NCBI GenBank assembly: GCA_011620585.1
Contig: WOYV01000118.1
Coordinates: 61,754 to 125,753 of the forward strand
DNA length: 64,000 nt
Reading direction: 5' to 3'
From: Draconibacterium sp.
GTDB taxonomy: Bacteria > Bacteroidota > Bacteroidia > Bacteroidales > Prolixibacteraceae
Part shown: piece by piece, positions 1-9,432 of the stretch
Layout of the letters: each line of letters starts with the position of its first letter
How positions within the stretch are numbered: the stretch's first letter is position 1
Translations under genes and position numbers: made by a program
Notes under the pieces: model-generated
What the model was told of the DNA's origin: nothing
Databases searched by the model: none
What the model saw: the letters and a program-made list of their open reading frames with translations, nothing else

Positions 1-744
1 CTTATCAACCCAAATCTGTTTCCGGCTGGTGCGGTGGATAATTACCTGGCCGAAAGCTGGCAAATCGATTCTAACATTACCATCGGGTCGTACCGCGCGC
101 CGCGATCGAATTTTATGGCGGTAGCCGAGCAATCCTTCCTCGACGAAGTGGCCGAGGCAGCTGGCATAGATCCGATTGAGTTTCGTCTGGAATTGCTCGA
201 CAGGGTAAAAACCAATCCGGTAGGAGAACGGGTTGGCTACGACGCTGATCGCTTAGCCGGAGTCATTAAACTGTTGAAAGAGAAAGCTGGAACAGGACAA
301 GCCGGAGTCCATCGCGGTGTATCGGCCTATTTTGCACACGGAACCTATGTGGCTCAGGCACTTGATATTATCATTGAAAAAGGCAAACCAAAAACCAAAA
401 ACGTTTGCTGCACCGTTGACTGTGGGATTGTGATTAATCCGGACGGGCTTAAAAACCAGGCCGAGGGTAGTATTGTGGATGGAATTGGTGTAGCCATGTA
501 TGGAAATTTAACATTTACCAATGGCGTACCGGATCAGAACAACTTCGACACTTATGAGATGATTCGCTACGGAGATCCGCTGCTGCCCGAAACGATCGAC
601 ATTCATTTTGTGGAAAGCGAAGTAGATCCAACGGGAATGGGAGAGCCTGCTTTTCCTCCAATAATGGCAGCTTTAGCCAACGCGCTGTACAAAGCAAAGG
701 GTAAACGTTTATACAGCCAGCCTTTTGTTAACGATTTGGGGTAA
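1..744 (+). CDS. Molybdopterin-binding large subunit, xanthine dehydrogenase family (IorB-like), 5' end outside window
   Basis: Only the last 247 residues are visible; the frame is open from base 1. It aligns residue for residue with the C-terminal third of the two complete paralogues at 1279-3525 and 12799-15051 (shared FPAGAV.NYLAE, IDSNI.IG, RAP.SNF, CGIV.NPD and GMGEP motifs). The Glu of GMGEP (visible residue 215) matches the conserved active-site Glu of the xanthine oxidase family, which acts as base at the Mo centre. In this family the beta subunit holds Mo-molybdopterin cytosine dinucleotide and hydroxylates a heterocycle or oxidises an aldehyde; the substrate cannot be read from sequence. 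The next gene, its likely [2Fe-2S] partner type, follows after 57 bases with no visible terminator, so they probably share a transcript. Confidence 0.9.
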   Translation, partial: LINPNLFPAGAVDNYLAESWQIDSNITIGSYRAPRSNFMAVAEQSFLDEVAEAAGIDPIEFRLELLDRVKTNPVGERVGYDADRLAGVIKLLKEKAGTGQAGVHRGVSAYFAHGTYVAQALDIIIEKGKPKTKNVCCTVDCGIVINPDGLKNQAEGSIVDGIGVAMYGNLTFTNGVPDQNNFDTYEMIRYGDPLLPETIDIHFVESEVDPTGMGEPAFPPIMAALANALYKAKGKRLYSQPFVNDLG

Positions 745-801
745 AATGGCTAAAAATGATATAGTTAGGATAGTATTAAATAACAATAAAAACTTTATAC
801 T

Positions 802-1257
802 ATGGCAATTTTCAAATTAAAAATTAACGGGAAACAGTACCAGGTAGATGTAGATCCATCTACCCCAGTGCTTTGGGTTCTTAGAGACCATCTTAAAATG
901 ATGGGTACTAAATACGGTTGCGGAGTGGCGCAGTGCGGGGCCTGCACAATCCATCTCGACGGAGAAGCCGTACGTTCCTGCATCACCTTTGTCGATTCGG
1001 TTGGCGATCAGGAAATCACCACCATTGAAGGACTTTCTGAAAACGGCGACCATCCGGTTCAGGAAGCCTGGTTGGAACACGACGTGGCCCAGTGCGGATA
1101 TTGCCAGCCGGGGCAGATCATGTCGGCAGCAGCTCTTTTGAACAGCAATCCACATCCGGGTGATGAGGAAATTGAAACGGCGATGAGTGGAAACATTTGT
1201 CGATGCGGTACTTACACAAGAATTAAGCAGGCCATAAAAACTGCTGCCAATTCATAA
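802..1257 (+). CDS. [2Fe-2S] iron-sulfur subunit of molybdenum hydroxylase (IorA-like), copy 1
   Basis: 151 residues, the usual length for the small subunit of isoquinoline-1-oxidoreductase/aldehyde oxidase type enzymes. An N-terminal plant-ferredoxin fold carries C40, C45, C48 and C60 ([10 protein letters not shown]); a C-terminal helical domain carries C98, C101, C133 and C135 (QCGYCQPGQ and ICRCGTY). These bind two [2Fe-2S] clusters that pass electrons from the Mo site to an acceptor. There is no signal peptide, so export would be as a folded complex with the Tat-signal large subunit encoded 21 bases downstream. By my count it differs from the second copy at 12308-12763 at about 25 of 151 positions, so the two are recent paralogues. 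Confidence 0.95.
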   Translation: MAIFKLKINGKQYQVDVDPSTPVLWVLRDHLKMMGTKYGCGVAQCGACTIHLDGEAVRSCITFVDSVGDQEITTIEGLSENGDHPVQEAWLEHDVAQCGYCQPGQIMSAAALLNSNPHPGDEEIETAMSGNICRCGTYTRIKQAIKTAANS

Positions 1258-1278
1258 TTTAACCTAAAAACAAAAGAA

Positions 1279-3525
1279 ATGACAACAACAAAAATACAAT
1301 TCGGAAGACGTTCATTTATAAAAAGCTCCGTGCTTGCCGGTGGTGGTTTAGTGCTGGGTTTTAATCTTTTGGCTGCCTGTAACCCAGGTTCTGTAAATGA
1401 ATTGGAAATTCCTGAAGAATGGTTCGAGATCAATGCCTATTTGAAAATCGGAGAAAACGGCGTGGTTTCCATCATGTCAAAAAATCCGGAATTTGGACAA
1501 GGGGTGATGACTTCCATGCCCATGGTAATTGCCGAAGAACTGGATGTGGACTGGAAAAACGTGATGGTTGAACAGGCGCCGTTTGATACGGTGCGGTTCG
1601 AACGACAGTTTACCGGTGGAAGCCAGGCGCTGCGAACTTCATGGCAAATGCTCCGGACCACAGGTGCCGCTGCACGTCAGATGCTACGCGAAGCCGCAGC
1701 CAAAGCATGGAATGTTCCTGTGGCTGAAATTACAACGGCTGCCGGAATGCTTCTTCATACCAGTAGCGGGAAAAAAGCGGGCTATGGCGAATTCGCTTCA
1801 GCTGCCGCGCAGATGCCTGTTCCAACAGAAGTGGAAATGAAAGAGCCAAAAGATTTTACAATTGTCGGAACATCCCGAAAAAATGTCAACGGGAAAGACC
1901 TGGTAACCGGCAAACCCATGTTTGGCCTCGATGTGGAAAAGGAAGGAATGCTGATCGCAACGGTGGCTATTCCTCCGGCATTCGGTATGAAATTAAAATC
2001 GTTCGATGCCACTGAAGCCAAAGCAATGCCGGGTATCAAGGATATTTTTTCGTTTAAAACCTATAATGACGACTACAAAAGAAACGGATTTGATACCGAT
2101 GCATTTACCGAACTGGTTGCCATTGTTGGCACTTCGACCTGGGAAGTAATGAATGCAAAGTTGATGTTAAACGTAGAATGGGAACCTTTTTCTGACTATG
2201 AATACACTGCAGCAGGAAGGAGAGGTGATCAAAAAGTAGTTGTACCTGCGGGTCTTGAAAGTACAGCAGATCATAAGTTAAAAATGGAAGAAGCAGCGGC
2301 CAAACCCGGAAGGATCGTTCGCAGGGACGGCAATCCGGAAGAAGCTTTTAAGAAGGCCGCTAATATCATCGAACGAACTTATACTGCTCCTTATCTTGCC
2401 CATTTTATGATGGAACCCATTAACTTCTTTGCGGATGTAAGGGATGATATGGTTACGGTGATCGGGCCTTCGCAAGCTCCTGAATTTGTGGAAAATACAA
2501 TTGCTGCAAGATTAGGAATTCCTGTAGAAAAAATCGATGTACAAATGACACGGATGGGTGGTGGATTTGGACGACGCGCCTATAACCACTATGCTACTGA
2601 AGCCGCTGTAATTTCCCAGAAGGTAAAAGCTCCTGTGAAACTTATTTATTCGAGAGAAGATACAACTCGTTTTGGAGTATTTCGCCCAACGTATTATGTA
2701 ACCTACCGTGCAGCGCTGGATGAAAACAATAACCTTACTGCATTTCACGCCAAAGCAGGTGGAATTCCTGAAAGCCCGTTGCATGCCAATCGTTTTCCGG
2801 CCGGTGCGGTTGAAAATTATCTGGCCGAAGAATGGTCGATTGATTCCAATATCACGATCGGTGCATTTCGCGCTCCCCGATCAAATTTTATTGGGCCCGC
2901 AGAACAAATGTTTTTGGACGAAGTGGCAGAAGCAGCCGGGAAAGACCCGATCCAGTTCCGTCTTGATCTGTTTAAACGGGCACAGGAAAATCCGGTGGGT
3001 GAACGAAATGATTACGATGCAGCGCGTTATGCAGGTGTACTTGAATTAGTTCGCGATAAATCCGGCTGGGGACAAAACGACTCAGGCCTCAAACGGGGTG
3101 TTGCCGCCTATTTCTGTCATAACAGTTATGCTGCCCACGTGGTGGATGTGGTAATGGAAAATGGCCAGCCCAGGGTGGAGAAGGTTGTCAGCGCCATGGA
3201 TTGCGGTATTGTGGTGAATCCGGATGCCGCTGTTAACATGGTGGAAGGCGCCGTTGTTGATGGAATAGGATGTGCCATGTACGGCGAAATGACTTTTACC
3301 GACGGAGCTCCGGATAAGGATAACTTTGATACCTACAGAATGATCCGTCACAATGAAACGCCAAAATCAATCGATGTACATTTTGTGCAAAACGAGATTG
3401 CTCCAACTGGTTTGGGGGAACCTCCGTTCCCGCCCATTTTTGCAGCACTCGGCAACGCTTTATTTAAAGCCACGGGAACAAGGTATTATAATCAGCCTTT
3501 TATTGATAATAATTTTGATAGCTAA
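1279..3525 (+). CDS. Tat-exported molybdopterin-binding large subunit (IorB-like), copy 1
   Basis: 748 residues, normal for the IorB-type large subunit. The N-terminus has a twin-arginine signal (R10 R11 in GRRSFIKSS), a hydrophobic stretch and a possible lipobox ending LLAAC at C34, so the enzyme may be lipid-anchored in the periplasm. The molybdopterin-binding motif GGGFGRR is at 427-433 and the catalytic-type Glu is E714 in GLGEPPFPP. It is the expected catalytic partner of the [2Fe-2S] protein just upstream. Electron acceptor is unknown; no cytochrome c domain or cytochrome gene is visible nearby. A strong terminator follows. Very similar in layout to the copy at 12799-15051. Substrate unknown: family members act on N-heterocycles, aldehydes or nicotinate-like compounds. 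Confidence 0.93.
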   Translation: MTTTKIQFGRRSFIKSSVLAGGGLVLGFNLLAACNPGSVNELEIPEEWFEINAYLKIGENGVVSIMSKNPEFGQGVMTSMPMVIAEELDVDWKNVMVEQAPFDTVRFERQFTGGSQALRTSWQMLRTTGAAARQMLREAAAKAWNVPVAEITTAAGMLLHTSSGKKAGYGEFASAAAQMPVPTEVEMKEPKDFTIVGTSRKNVNGKDLVTGKPMFGLDVEKEGMLIATVAIPPAFGMKLKSFDATEAKAMPGIKDIFSFKTYNDDYKRNGFDTDAFTELVAIVGTSTWEVMNAKLMLNVEWEPFSDYEYTAAGRRGDQKVVVPAGLESTADHKLKMEEAAAKPGRIVRRDGNPEEAFKKAANIIERTYTAPYLAHFMMEPINFFADVRDDMVTVIGPSQAPEFVENTIAARLGIPVEKIDVQMTRMGGGFGRRAYNHYATEAAVISQKVKAPVKLIYSREDTTRFGVFRPTYYVTYRAALDENNNLTAFHAKAGGIPESPLHANRFPAGAVENYLAEEWSIDSNITIGAFRAPRSNFIGPAEQMFLDEVAEAAGKDPIQFRLDLFKRAQENPVGERNDYDAARYAGVLELVRDKSGWGQNDSGLKRGVAAYFCHNSYAAHVVDVVMENGQPRVEKVVSAMDCGIVVNPDAAVNMVEGAVVDGIGCAMYGEMTFTDGAPDKDNFDTYRMIRHNETPKSIDVHFVQNEIAPTGLGEPPFPPIFAALGNALFKATGTRYYNQPFIDNNFDS

Positions 3526-3566
3526 TTCTTCAAAAAATACGGGGACATAGCTTTTATAGAACCATA

Positions 3567-3602
3567 AACAGGATTTCCTTAAAAAAGGAAGTCCTGTTTT
3601 CA
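3567..3602 (+). terminator. Rho-independent terminator after IorB copy 1
   Basis: A 14-base stem (3567-3580 with 3585-3598, one G-T pair) with a four-A loop is followed by a short T run. Its stem core (acaggatttcctt) resembles the terminator after IorB copy 2 at 15079-15116, suggesting the whole cassette was duplicated. Confidence 0.8.
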
Positions 3603-3742
3603 TAACTCATGGTGCAGTTCACCACGTCATTTCAAGCGCATACGTTCCTGTAAACGATTGAATAAAGAAGGCGATGAAAGCGCATTGAGGTATAGTTCTT
3701 TGTCAATCTCAGGGTAAGTATGTTATTCTTCCGAATCTTTTA

Positions 3743-3750
3743 TAAATTTG
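3743..3750 (+). promoter_or_regulatory. Candidate Bacteroidota -7 promoter element
   Basis: TAAATTTG fits the TAnnTTTG -7 consensus of the Bacteroidota primary sigma factor. It lies 77 bases before the Gfo/Idh start, downstream of a terminator, in the 302-base gap 3526-3827. I see no good TTG -33 element at the right distance, so this is tentative. The remainder of the gap shows no gene. Confidence 0.45.
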
Positions 3751-3827
3751 TTAGTATTGTATAGCCACAATCTTTTCAAAAAAAGAAAGCGGCTTTGTAA
3801 ACTAACTAATACTAAATAATCTTACCT

Positions 3828-5228
3828 ATGAAAAGTTACAATTCATCATCCAGAAGATCGTTTCTTAAAAAAACGGTCATGGGAACAGCCCTTGTTTCAG
3901 CCTCTCCATTATTATTAGCCAATTCTTACACTCAGCGGTTTACGTTGGGATCACGGGATTACGAACCGGGGCAGTTTTCCGCCAACGACCAGGTGCAGCT
4001 TGCACTTATCGGAACAGGTATCCAGGGAATCAACGATACAATTGCAGCGCTTCGGGTGCCGGGAGTAAAACTGGTAGCGGCCTGCGATTTATATACCGGC
4101 CGGTTGCAGCGGGCAAAAGAATTATGGGGCGACGATATTTTTGTAACCCGCGACTACCGCGAAATTCTTAACCGAAAAGATATTGATGCAGTGATTATTG
4201 CCACTCCGGATCACTGGCACATTAAAATAAGCGCTGAAGCTTTAAAAGCCGGGAAAGCGGTTTATTGCGAAAAACCCATGGTGCAAAACTTCGACGAAGG
4301 CCATCCACTGATCCAGGCATGGAAAGAATCAGGTATGGTGATGCAAATTGGAAGCCAGGGGATGTCGTCGCTGGGCAACGAAAAAGCCAAACAATTGTAC
4401 GAAGACGGGGCGATTGGCGAAATTGTAATGCTCGACATGTTCAACGACCGTTATTCGTCGGAAGGTGCATGGCAATATCCGATTCCACCGGATGCCAATC
4501 CGGATACAGTGGATTTCGATACCTTCCTCGGACGAGCACCCAAAGTTCCATTCGAACTCAAACGTTTTTTCCGTTGGAGAAACTATAAGGATTACGGTAC
4601 CGGAGTAGCCGGCGACCTGTTTGTGCACGCATTCTCAACCTTGCATTACGTTATTAGTTCAAACGGCCCGGAAAGGGCCCAGGCAACCGGAGGGCTGCGC
4701 TACTGGAACGATGGCAGGGACGTACCCGACGTATCCATAACATTGTATGATTTCCCTGAAACTAATACACATGCTGCGTTCAATGCGGCTTTCCGTGTAA
4801 ACTTCATAGCCGGAAACGGCGGTGGCGGCGGGTTCCGACTAGTTGGCACAGAAGGCGAAATGGAGATCGGTTCAAATAGGGTTAAACTCATCCGCTCGAA
4901 ACTGAATATGAAACCCGAAAGCTATTCTTTGATTGCCTATACCGAAGAAATGCAAAAGAAAATCAAAGAAGGGTACGATCTGAAATACATTAACGAAAGA
5001 GCGGCTGATTTAGCGGTTGGCGAAACTATTTACGAAGCTCCGTCAGATTATAAAGGTGGCCACTACGATCATTTCTTTAATTTCTTCCAGGGTATTCGTG
5101 GCAAAAAGGAAATTATTGAGAACCCTGTTTTCGGATTACGTGCCGCAGGAGCAGCTCTTCTGGCTAACGAAAGCTATTACAATGCGAAACCGGTGCGTTG
5201 GAATCCGGACACGATGAAGCTTGTATAG
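3828..5228 (+). CDS. Tat-exported Gfo/Idh/MocA-family oxidoreductase
   Basis: 466 residues. The N-terminus is a Tat signal (R9 R10 in SRRSFLKKT, then a hydrophobic segment ending near ANS). The Rossmann motif GTGIQG is at 62-67 and the Gfo/Idh-typical EKP is E148-K149-P150; the C-terminal alpha/beta domain is full length. Family members bind NAD(P) tightly and oxidise or reduce sugars, often at C3, or cleave glycosidic bonds by transient oxidation; Tat export allows the cofactor-loaded enzyme to act in the periplasm, as for glucose-fructose oxidoreductase. The GH2 glycosidase downstream (118-base gap) suggests a carbohydrate substrate. Substrate not determinable. Confidence 0.9.
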   Translation: MKSYNSSSRRSFLKKTVMGTALVSASPLLLANSYTQRFTLGSRDYEPGQFSANDQVQLALIGTGIQGINDTIAALRVPGVKLVAACDLYTGRLQRAKELWGDDIFVTRDYREILNRKDIDAVIIATPDHWHIKISAEALKAGKAVYCEKPMVQNFDEGHPLIQAWKESGMVMQIGSQGMSSLGNEKAKQLYEDGAIGEIVMLDMFNDRYSSEGAWQYPIPPDANPDTVDFDTFLGRAPKVPFELKRFFRWRNYKDYGTGVAGDLFVHAFSTLHYVISSNGPERAQATGGLRYWNDGRDVPDVSITLYDFPETNTHAAFNAAFRVNFIAGNGGGGGFRLVGTEGEMEIGSNRVKLIRSKLNMKPESYSLIAYTEEMQKKIKEGYDLKYINERAADLAVGETIYEAPSDYKGGHYDHFFNFFQGIRGKKEIIENPVFGLRAAGAALLANESYYNAKPVRWNPDTMKLV

Positions 5229-5264
5229 TAAGCAGCTCTTCGTTTTATTGATTGTCCGGGATCT

Positions 5265-5292
5265 TCCGGTATTCCTTCACCTGAATACCGGA
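5265..5292 (+). terminator. Hairpin between Gfo/Idh gene and GH2 gene
   Basis: A perfect 10-base stem (tccggtattc with gaataccgga) and an 8-base loop lie 36 bases after the Gfo/Idh stop. No T tract follows directly, so it may be an mRNA-stabilising or attenuating hairpin rather than a full terminator. Confidence 0.45.
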
Positions 5293-5346
5293 GGCTTCTC
5301 TGCACGGTTTTATTGTTGCAATTGAATTTAACTTAACATCAAACCT

Positions 5347-7965
5347 ATGAATCGTAAATTAATAAGCATTTTGCTGTGCGCAATTTTTGGGATGGGTATT
5401 GTGTCATGTCAGCAAAAACCGGAGACAAATTCTTCACCTGACGGTTTCTCAAAAAACTGGCAAGTCTTTTCTTCCGACGGTCTCCAGGTCAACGGAGCAG
5501 CTATTTCCAGTTCAACTTATAAAGTAGAAAACGGTTACGAAATTGAAATACCGGCGACTATAATGGCGGCTCTGGTGAGAAACGATGTTTACAAAGACGT
5601 TTTTTTCGGAGATAACCTTAAAAAAATTTCGGACGAACCGTTTCAAATTCCATGGTGGTACAGAAAGACCTTTGAGATAGGAAAGGATAAAAACGGATCG
5701 TTTTACAACCTTTCCTTTGAAGGCTTAAACTATAAAGCCAATGTTTGGCTGAACGGCAGCTTGATTGCATCGGCTGATACGATTGAAGGTTGTTTCCGGA
5801 TGTTTAATCTGGACGTCACCCAATATTTGCAGTCCGGTACAAATACCTTAGCTGTTGAAGTTATCCCTCCCAAAAAAGGCGATCTTACTATTGGTTTTGT
5901 TGATTGGAATCCATGGCCGCCGGATAACAACATGGGATTGTGGCGACCTGTAAAACTGATCAAAACAGGGGCGGTAGCTGTAAGTAAGGTTTTTGTTAAA
6001 CCGTGGTTGAATACCGAAACACTCACCGAGGCCACACTTACCATTTCGGCTCAACTTGTCAATAATTCGGATAAAGCAGTTTCGGGGCAGGTGGAGGCCA
6101 ACATTGAAGGCATAGTTGTGAAACAGGAATACAGCCTGGAACCCGGGCAGGGCAAGGAAATACGTTTTAAGCCTGAAGGATATCCTGAACTGAACCTGAA
6201 AGATCCAAAAGTATGGTGGCCCAATAATTTGGGTGAGCCCAATCTCTATTCCATGGAAATTTCTGCCAAACTAGGGAACAGGGTATCCGACCAAAAGTCG
6301 GTGCGCTTTGGGATACGGGAAGTAGCCGATTATGTCAATGAGAAAGGGCATCGGGGATTTATAATCAACGGAAAGAAAATCCTTATCAAAGGGGCCGGCT
6401 GGGTCGATGATTTATTTTTGGATGATTCAGACCAAAAAGTAGAAGATCAGGTTCGCTATGTAAAACACATGAATCTGAATACGATTCGTCTGGAAGGATT
6501 TTGGGGAAATAATCAAAAAATTTATGATAGCGCCGATGAATTGGGCCTGTTGATTATGATCGGCTGGAGTTGTCAGTGGGAATGGGAAGGTTACTGCGGA
6601 AGACCGGAAGATAAATACATGGCAATCAAAACACCTGTGGAGATCAGCCAACATGCAAGAGCTTATATGGATCAGGTGGAATGGCTCAGGAATCATCCGA
6701 GTGTTTTCCTGTGGGTGTACGGCAGCGATAAACTGTTGGTGCCGGAATTGGAGACAAAGCTGAACGAGATGTTGACGGAGAATGATGGTACGCGCCCGAT
6801 TCTGAATAGCTGTGGTTCTGCTGTCAGCGAGATCACGGGTAAAAGCGGTGTGAAAATGAATGGCCCCTATTCGTATGTAACGCCTAATTACTGGTATGTC
6901 GATAAAAGAAACGGAGGAGCTTTCGGATTCAATACCGAAACCGGGCCGGGCATTCAGCCTTCGCCCATCGAAAGTATTAAGAGAATGATTCCAAAAGAGC
7001 ATTTATGGCCTGTCGACAGTATGTGGATGTATCATTTGGGCAGAAACGAATTCGGCAACTACAAACATTGGATGAACCCGTTTAATGAGCGATATGGCGA
7101 AGTTGATAATGTGGAGACTTTTGCATATAAAGCACAGATGGCCAATTACGAAGCCATGCGGCCCATGTTTGAAGCTTTTGAAGTAAACCGACCCGATGCA
7201 ACCGGGGTGATTCAGTGGATGCTGAACTCGGCCTGGCCCGGAATGCTGTGGCAGTTGTACGATTGGTACCTGATGCCCAACGGAGCTTTTTATGCAGCCA
7301 AAAACGCCTGCCGCCCTTTGAATATTGTCTATAACTACGGTGACAAAAACATTTATTTGTCGAATGATTATTTAGAGGCGATTGATAATCTTACTGCTGA
7401 CATCCGTGTTTTTTCGCCTTCAGGAACTGAACTTTTTACAAAAACTACGGCAGTTGAAATTGGTGAAAATCAGGCAAAGAAAATAGTGGAAATGCCGGAA
7501 ATCAAAAATCTGCCCGCAACCTATTTTCTGGATCTTAGGCTAAAAAATTCGGAAAATGAACCCGTTGCAATTAACTTTTACTGGCTTTCAGCAAAGGAAG
7601 ATGTTCTCGACTATAAGAATTCCACGTGGTTTGTAACACCCAATTCATCGTATGCCGACTTGACCGGTATTAATACTTTACCCGAAATTGAAATCAATGT
7701 GGATCACGTATTCGAATCCAAAGGAGATACTCTTTGGGTAGACGTAAGCCTTGAGAATCCAGGCGGTCAATTAGCATTTTTTGTTGAACTGGCTATAAAA
7801 GACAAAGAAAGCGGAATGACAATACTCCCCGTATTTTGGGACGATAATTACGTTTCTTTATTACCTGGCGAAAAAAGGAAAATATCTGGTTACGTATTTA
7901 AAAAGGATATGGGAACGGAAGAACCGGTACTGAGTTGTAAAGGATGGAATACAAAACATGAGTAA
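5347..7965 (+). CDS. Glycoside hydrolase family 2 lipoprotein, exo-beta-glucosaminidase/mannosidase-like
   Basis: 872 residues with a lipoprotein-type signal (cysteine C21 in GIVSCQQ), so probably periplasmic or outer-membrane. Order: GH2 sugar-binding jelly roll (about 60-205), Ig-like domain with WWPNNLGEPNLYSM (about 215-330), TIM barrel (about 335-620), C-terminal Ig-like domains. The acid/base position reads HPSVFLWVYGSD with D461, and the nucleophile is E531 in FNTETGPG. Use of Asp in a GSD motif instead of the usual Asn-Glu is known from GH2 exo-beta-D-glucosaminidases, so an amino-sugar substrate is plausible. It follows the Gfo/Idh gene in the same direction. No SusC/SusD pair is present in the window. 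Confidence 0.88.
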   Translation: MNRKLISILLCAIFGMGIVSCQQKPETNSSPDGFSKNWQVFSSDGLQVNGAAISSSTYKVENGYEIEIPATIMAALVRNDVYKDVFFGDNLKKISDEPFQIPWWYRKTFEIGKDKNGSFYNLSFEGLNYKANVWLNGSLIASADTIEGCFRMFNLDVTQYLQSGTNTLAVEVIPPKKGDLTIGFVDWNPWPPDNNMGLWRPVKLIKTGAVAVSKVFVKPWLNTETLTEATLTISAQLVNNSDKAVSGQVEANIEGIVVKQEYSLEPGQGKEIRFKPEGYPELNLKDPKVWWPNNLGEPNLYSMEISAKLGNRVSDQKSVRFGIREVADYVNEKGHRGFIINGKKILIKGAGWVDDLFLDDSDQKVEDQVRYVKHMNLNTIRLEGFWGNNQKIYDSADELGLLIMIGWSCQWEWEGYCGRPEDKYMAIKTPVEISQHARAYMDQVEWLRNHPSVFLWVYGSDKLLVPELETKLNEMLTENDGTRPILNSCGSAVSEITGKSGVKMNGPYSYVTPNYWYVDKRNGGAFGFNTETGPGIQPSPIESIKRMIPKEHLWPVDSMWMYHLGRNEFGNYKHWMNPFNERYGEVDNVETFAYKAQMANYEAMRPMFEAFEVNRPDATGVIQWMLNSAWPGMLWQLYDWYLMPNGAFYAAKNACRPLNIVYNYGDKNIYLSNDYLEAIDNLTADIRVFSPSGTELFTKTTAVEIGENQAKKIVEMPEIKNLPATYFLDLRLKNSENEPVAINFYWLSAKEDVLDYKNSTWFVTPNSSYADLTGINTLPEIEINVDHVFESKGDTLWVDVSLENPGGQLAFFVELAIKDKESGMTILPVFWDDNYVSLLPGEKRKISGYVFKKDMGTEEPVLSCKGWNTKHE

Positions 7966-7999
7966 ACTTACAAATGGAAGAAAAGTGAACTTAATTTTA

Positions 8000-8716
8000 T
8001 CAAAAGTGGAATAGATTGAACCTGTTTTCCTGAATATTAAATACCAGTAGTTTGCCGCTTAAAACCTCTCCGTATCCGGTAACGGTTTTAATTATTTCGT
8101 TGGCTTGCAGGGTGCCAGCAATGCCCGGTAATACCCCGATTAAACCTATTTCACTTTCCGTGTACGTCCCATCTTTAGGGACACTTGGGAATAGTTTACT
8201 AAAAGCGGGGCCACCCCGGTAATTAAAAACACTTACCTGTCCCTCGTAATTTAGCACCGATGCAAAAGCCAGCGGTTTATTCATGAGGGCCGAATACTTT
8301 CCAATCAGTGCACGTGTTTCATAATTATCAGTGCAATCGGCAATTACATCAAAATCATTGATCAAGTTACCCGCATTTTCTTCGTCGATCCGGGTATCAT
8401 AAATGATAATATCGATTTCGGGGTACAAAGCCTTTAGTTTACTGGAAGCAAGTACGGCTTTTTTTTTGCCTACTTCGTCAGCGTTGTACAACACCTGGCG
8501 CTGGAGGTTTGAAATGTTTACCACGTCGTTGTCTGCAATTCCGATGGTGCCAATGCCCGCAGCAGCCAGATAGATTAGTAACGGACTCCCAAGTCCTCCC
8601 GCACCAACAACCAGCACCCGTGCGTTTTTTAGCTTTTCCTGTCCGGTTTTACCAATTTCGGGTAACGAGAAATGGCGGGTAAAACGTGTAAAATCTTCTT
8701 TGTTAAGCTTTTTCAT
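8000..8716 (-). CDS. moeB: MoeB/ThiF/HesA-type adenylyltransferase, cysteine-poor
   Basis: 238 residues, full length for MoeB. It would adenylate the C-terminal glycine of MoaD so that sulfur can be loaded for molybdopterin synthesis. The ATP site GAGGLGS is at 38-44, with R73 and the CTDN motif at 128-131. The zinc-binding CxxC pairs and the active-site Cys usual in the family are all missing: the only Cys is C128, and where relatives have a Cys after the LFP motif this one reads YTESE. E. coli MoeB tolerates loss of that Cys, but the loss of all zinc ligands is notable. Its start overlaps moaE by 14 bases; last gene of a moaA-moaD-moaE-moeB operon. Confidence 0.88.
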   Translation of the reverse strand: MKKLNKEDFTRFTRHFSLPEIGKTGQEKLKNARVLVVGAGGLGSPLLIYLAAAGIGTIGIADNDVVNISNLQRQVLYNADEVGKKKAVLASSKLKALYPEIDIIIYDTRIDEENAGNLINDFDVIADCTDNYETRALIGKYSALMNKPLAFASVLNYEGQVSVFNYRGGPAFSKLFPSVPKDGTYTESEIGLIGVLPGIAGTLQANEIIKTVTGYGEVLSGKLLVFNIQENRFNLFHF

Positions 8717-9167
8717 GACGATGTTCGTGATGTTGTTCGTGTCCGTTGGTTACACAATCGCAATTCTGCCCCCATTCGCTGGTCCCATCAGTAAAAAATT
8801 CATGTTTCCAGATTGGTACTTCATTTTTTACCCTGTCGATAATAAAGCGGTTGGCATCGTACGCTTCTTTACGGTGCCCGGCTCCTGTAATCACCACCAC
8901 GGCACAGCCTGAAATTTCAACTTTCCCCAGACGGTGAACACATGCTACATGGTTCAGTTTAAACCGCAATTTTGCTTCTGCCAGAATTTCGGCAATCATC
9001 TTGTCGGCCATGGGTTCATAAGCTTCATATTCGAGATGTGTAACTTCGCGGCCTTTGTTATTGTCGCGAACTTCGCCACTGAACAGCACCACCGCACCGC
9101 TGTTTGGATTGCGGAAACCATCAAAGAGAGTCCGGTAATCGATATCGTTATATTGTAAATGCTTCAT
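8703..9167 (-). CDS. moaE: Molybdopterin synthase catalytic subunit MoaE
   Basis: 154 residues. MoaE pairs with thiocarboxylated MoaD to insert the dithiolene sulfurs into precursor Z. Family motifs are the GAVVLFSGEVRD segment near the N-terminus, the HRLG motif mid-protein and the catalytic-lysine region VPIWKHEFFTDG. The last residues form a His-rich tail (HEQHHEHRHEK) that extends past the usual end and could bind metal or be neutral. Twelve bases from moaD and overlapping moeB by 14 bases, so translation is probably coupled. Confidence 0.93.
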   Translation of the reverse strand: MKHLQYNDIDYRTLFDGFRNPNSGAVVLFSGEVRDNNKGREVTHLEYEAYEPMADKMIAEILAEAKLRFKLNHVACVHRLGKVEISGCAVVVITGAGHRKEAYDANRFIIDRVKNEVPIWKHEFFTDGTSEWGQNCDCVTNGHEQHHEHRHEKA

Positions 9168-9179
9168 AAGGTTTGATTT

Positions 9180-9431
9180 TTAACCTCCGCTGGAAGGCGG
9201 TATTAGAAAAACAGTATCAACTTCTTTTAATGGACTGTCGGGTGCCACGAATTGTTCATTTACTGCAATACGGCAACTTTTAAGTACTTCGCCGGCTTCT
9301 GGATTGATTTTTGCCAATGCTTCCAAAATAGACTGGTAGCTTGAGCCAACTTCAACTTTTACTCCGGTTTTACTGCCAAAATATTTCCGCAAGCCTGCAA
9401 AGCAGACCACTTGCACTGTCATCTGTTCCAT
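9180..9431 (-). CDS. moaD: Molybdopterin synthase sulfur carrier MoaD
   Basis: 83 residues with the ubiquitin-like fold pattern and the C-terminal Gly-Gly (PPSSGG) that is adenylated by MoeB and converted to a thiocarboxylate. It starts one base after the moaA stop. The last two moaA codons, GGA GGA, sit five bases before this ATG and form a strong Shine-Dalgarno sequence, unusual for this phylum. Confidence 0.93.
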   Translation of the reverse strand: MEQMTVQVVCFAGLRKYFGSKTGVKVEVGSSYQSILEALAKINPEAGEVLKSCRIAVNEQFVAPDSPLKEVDTVFLIPPSSGG

Positions 9432-9432
9432 A

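Noticed and set aside
3567..3602. A regulatory RNA or riboswitch (for example a molybdenum-cofactor riboswitch) near the molybdoenzyme genes
   Set aside because: Only simple terminator hairpins are seen; no multi-stem structure or conserved riboswitch motif could be recognised by eye.
6427..7002. Long antisense frame (191 codons) inside the GH2 gene
   Set aside because: It overlaps a strongly supported gene in full and has no domain-like sequence; typical shadow frame.
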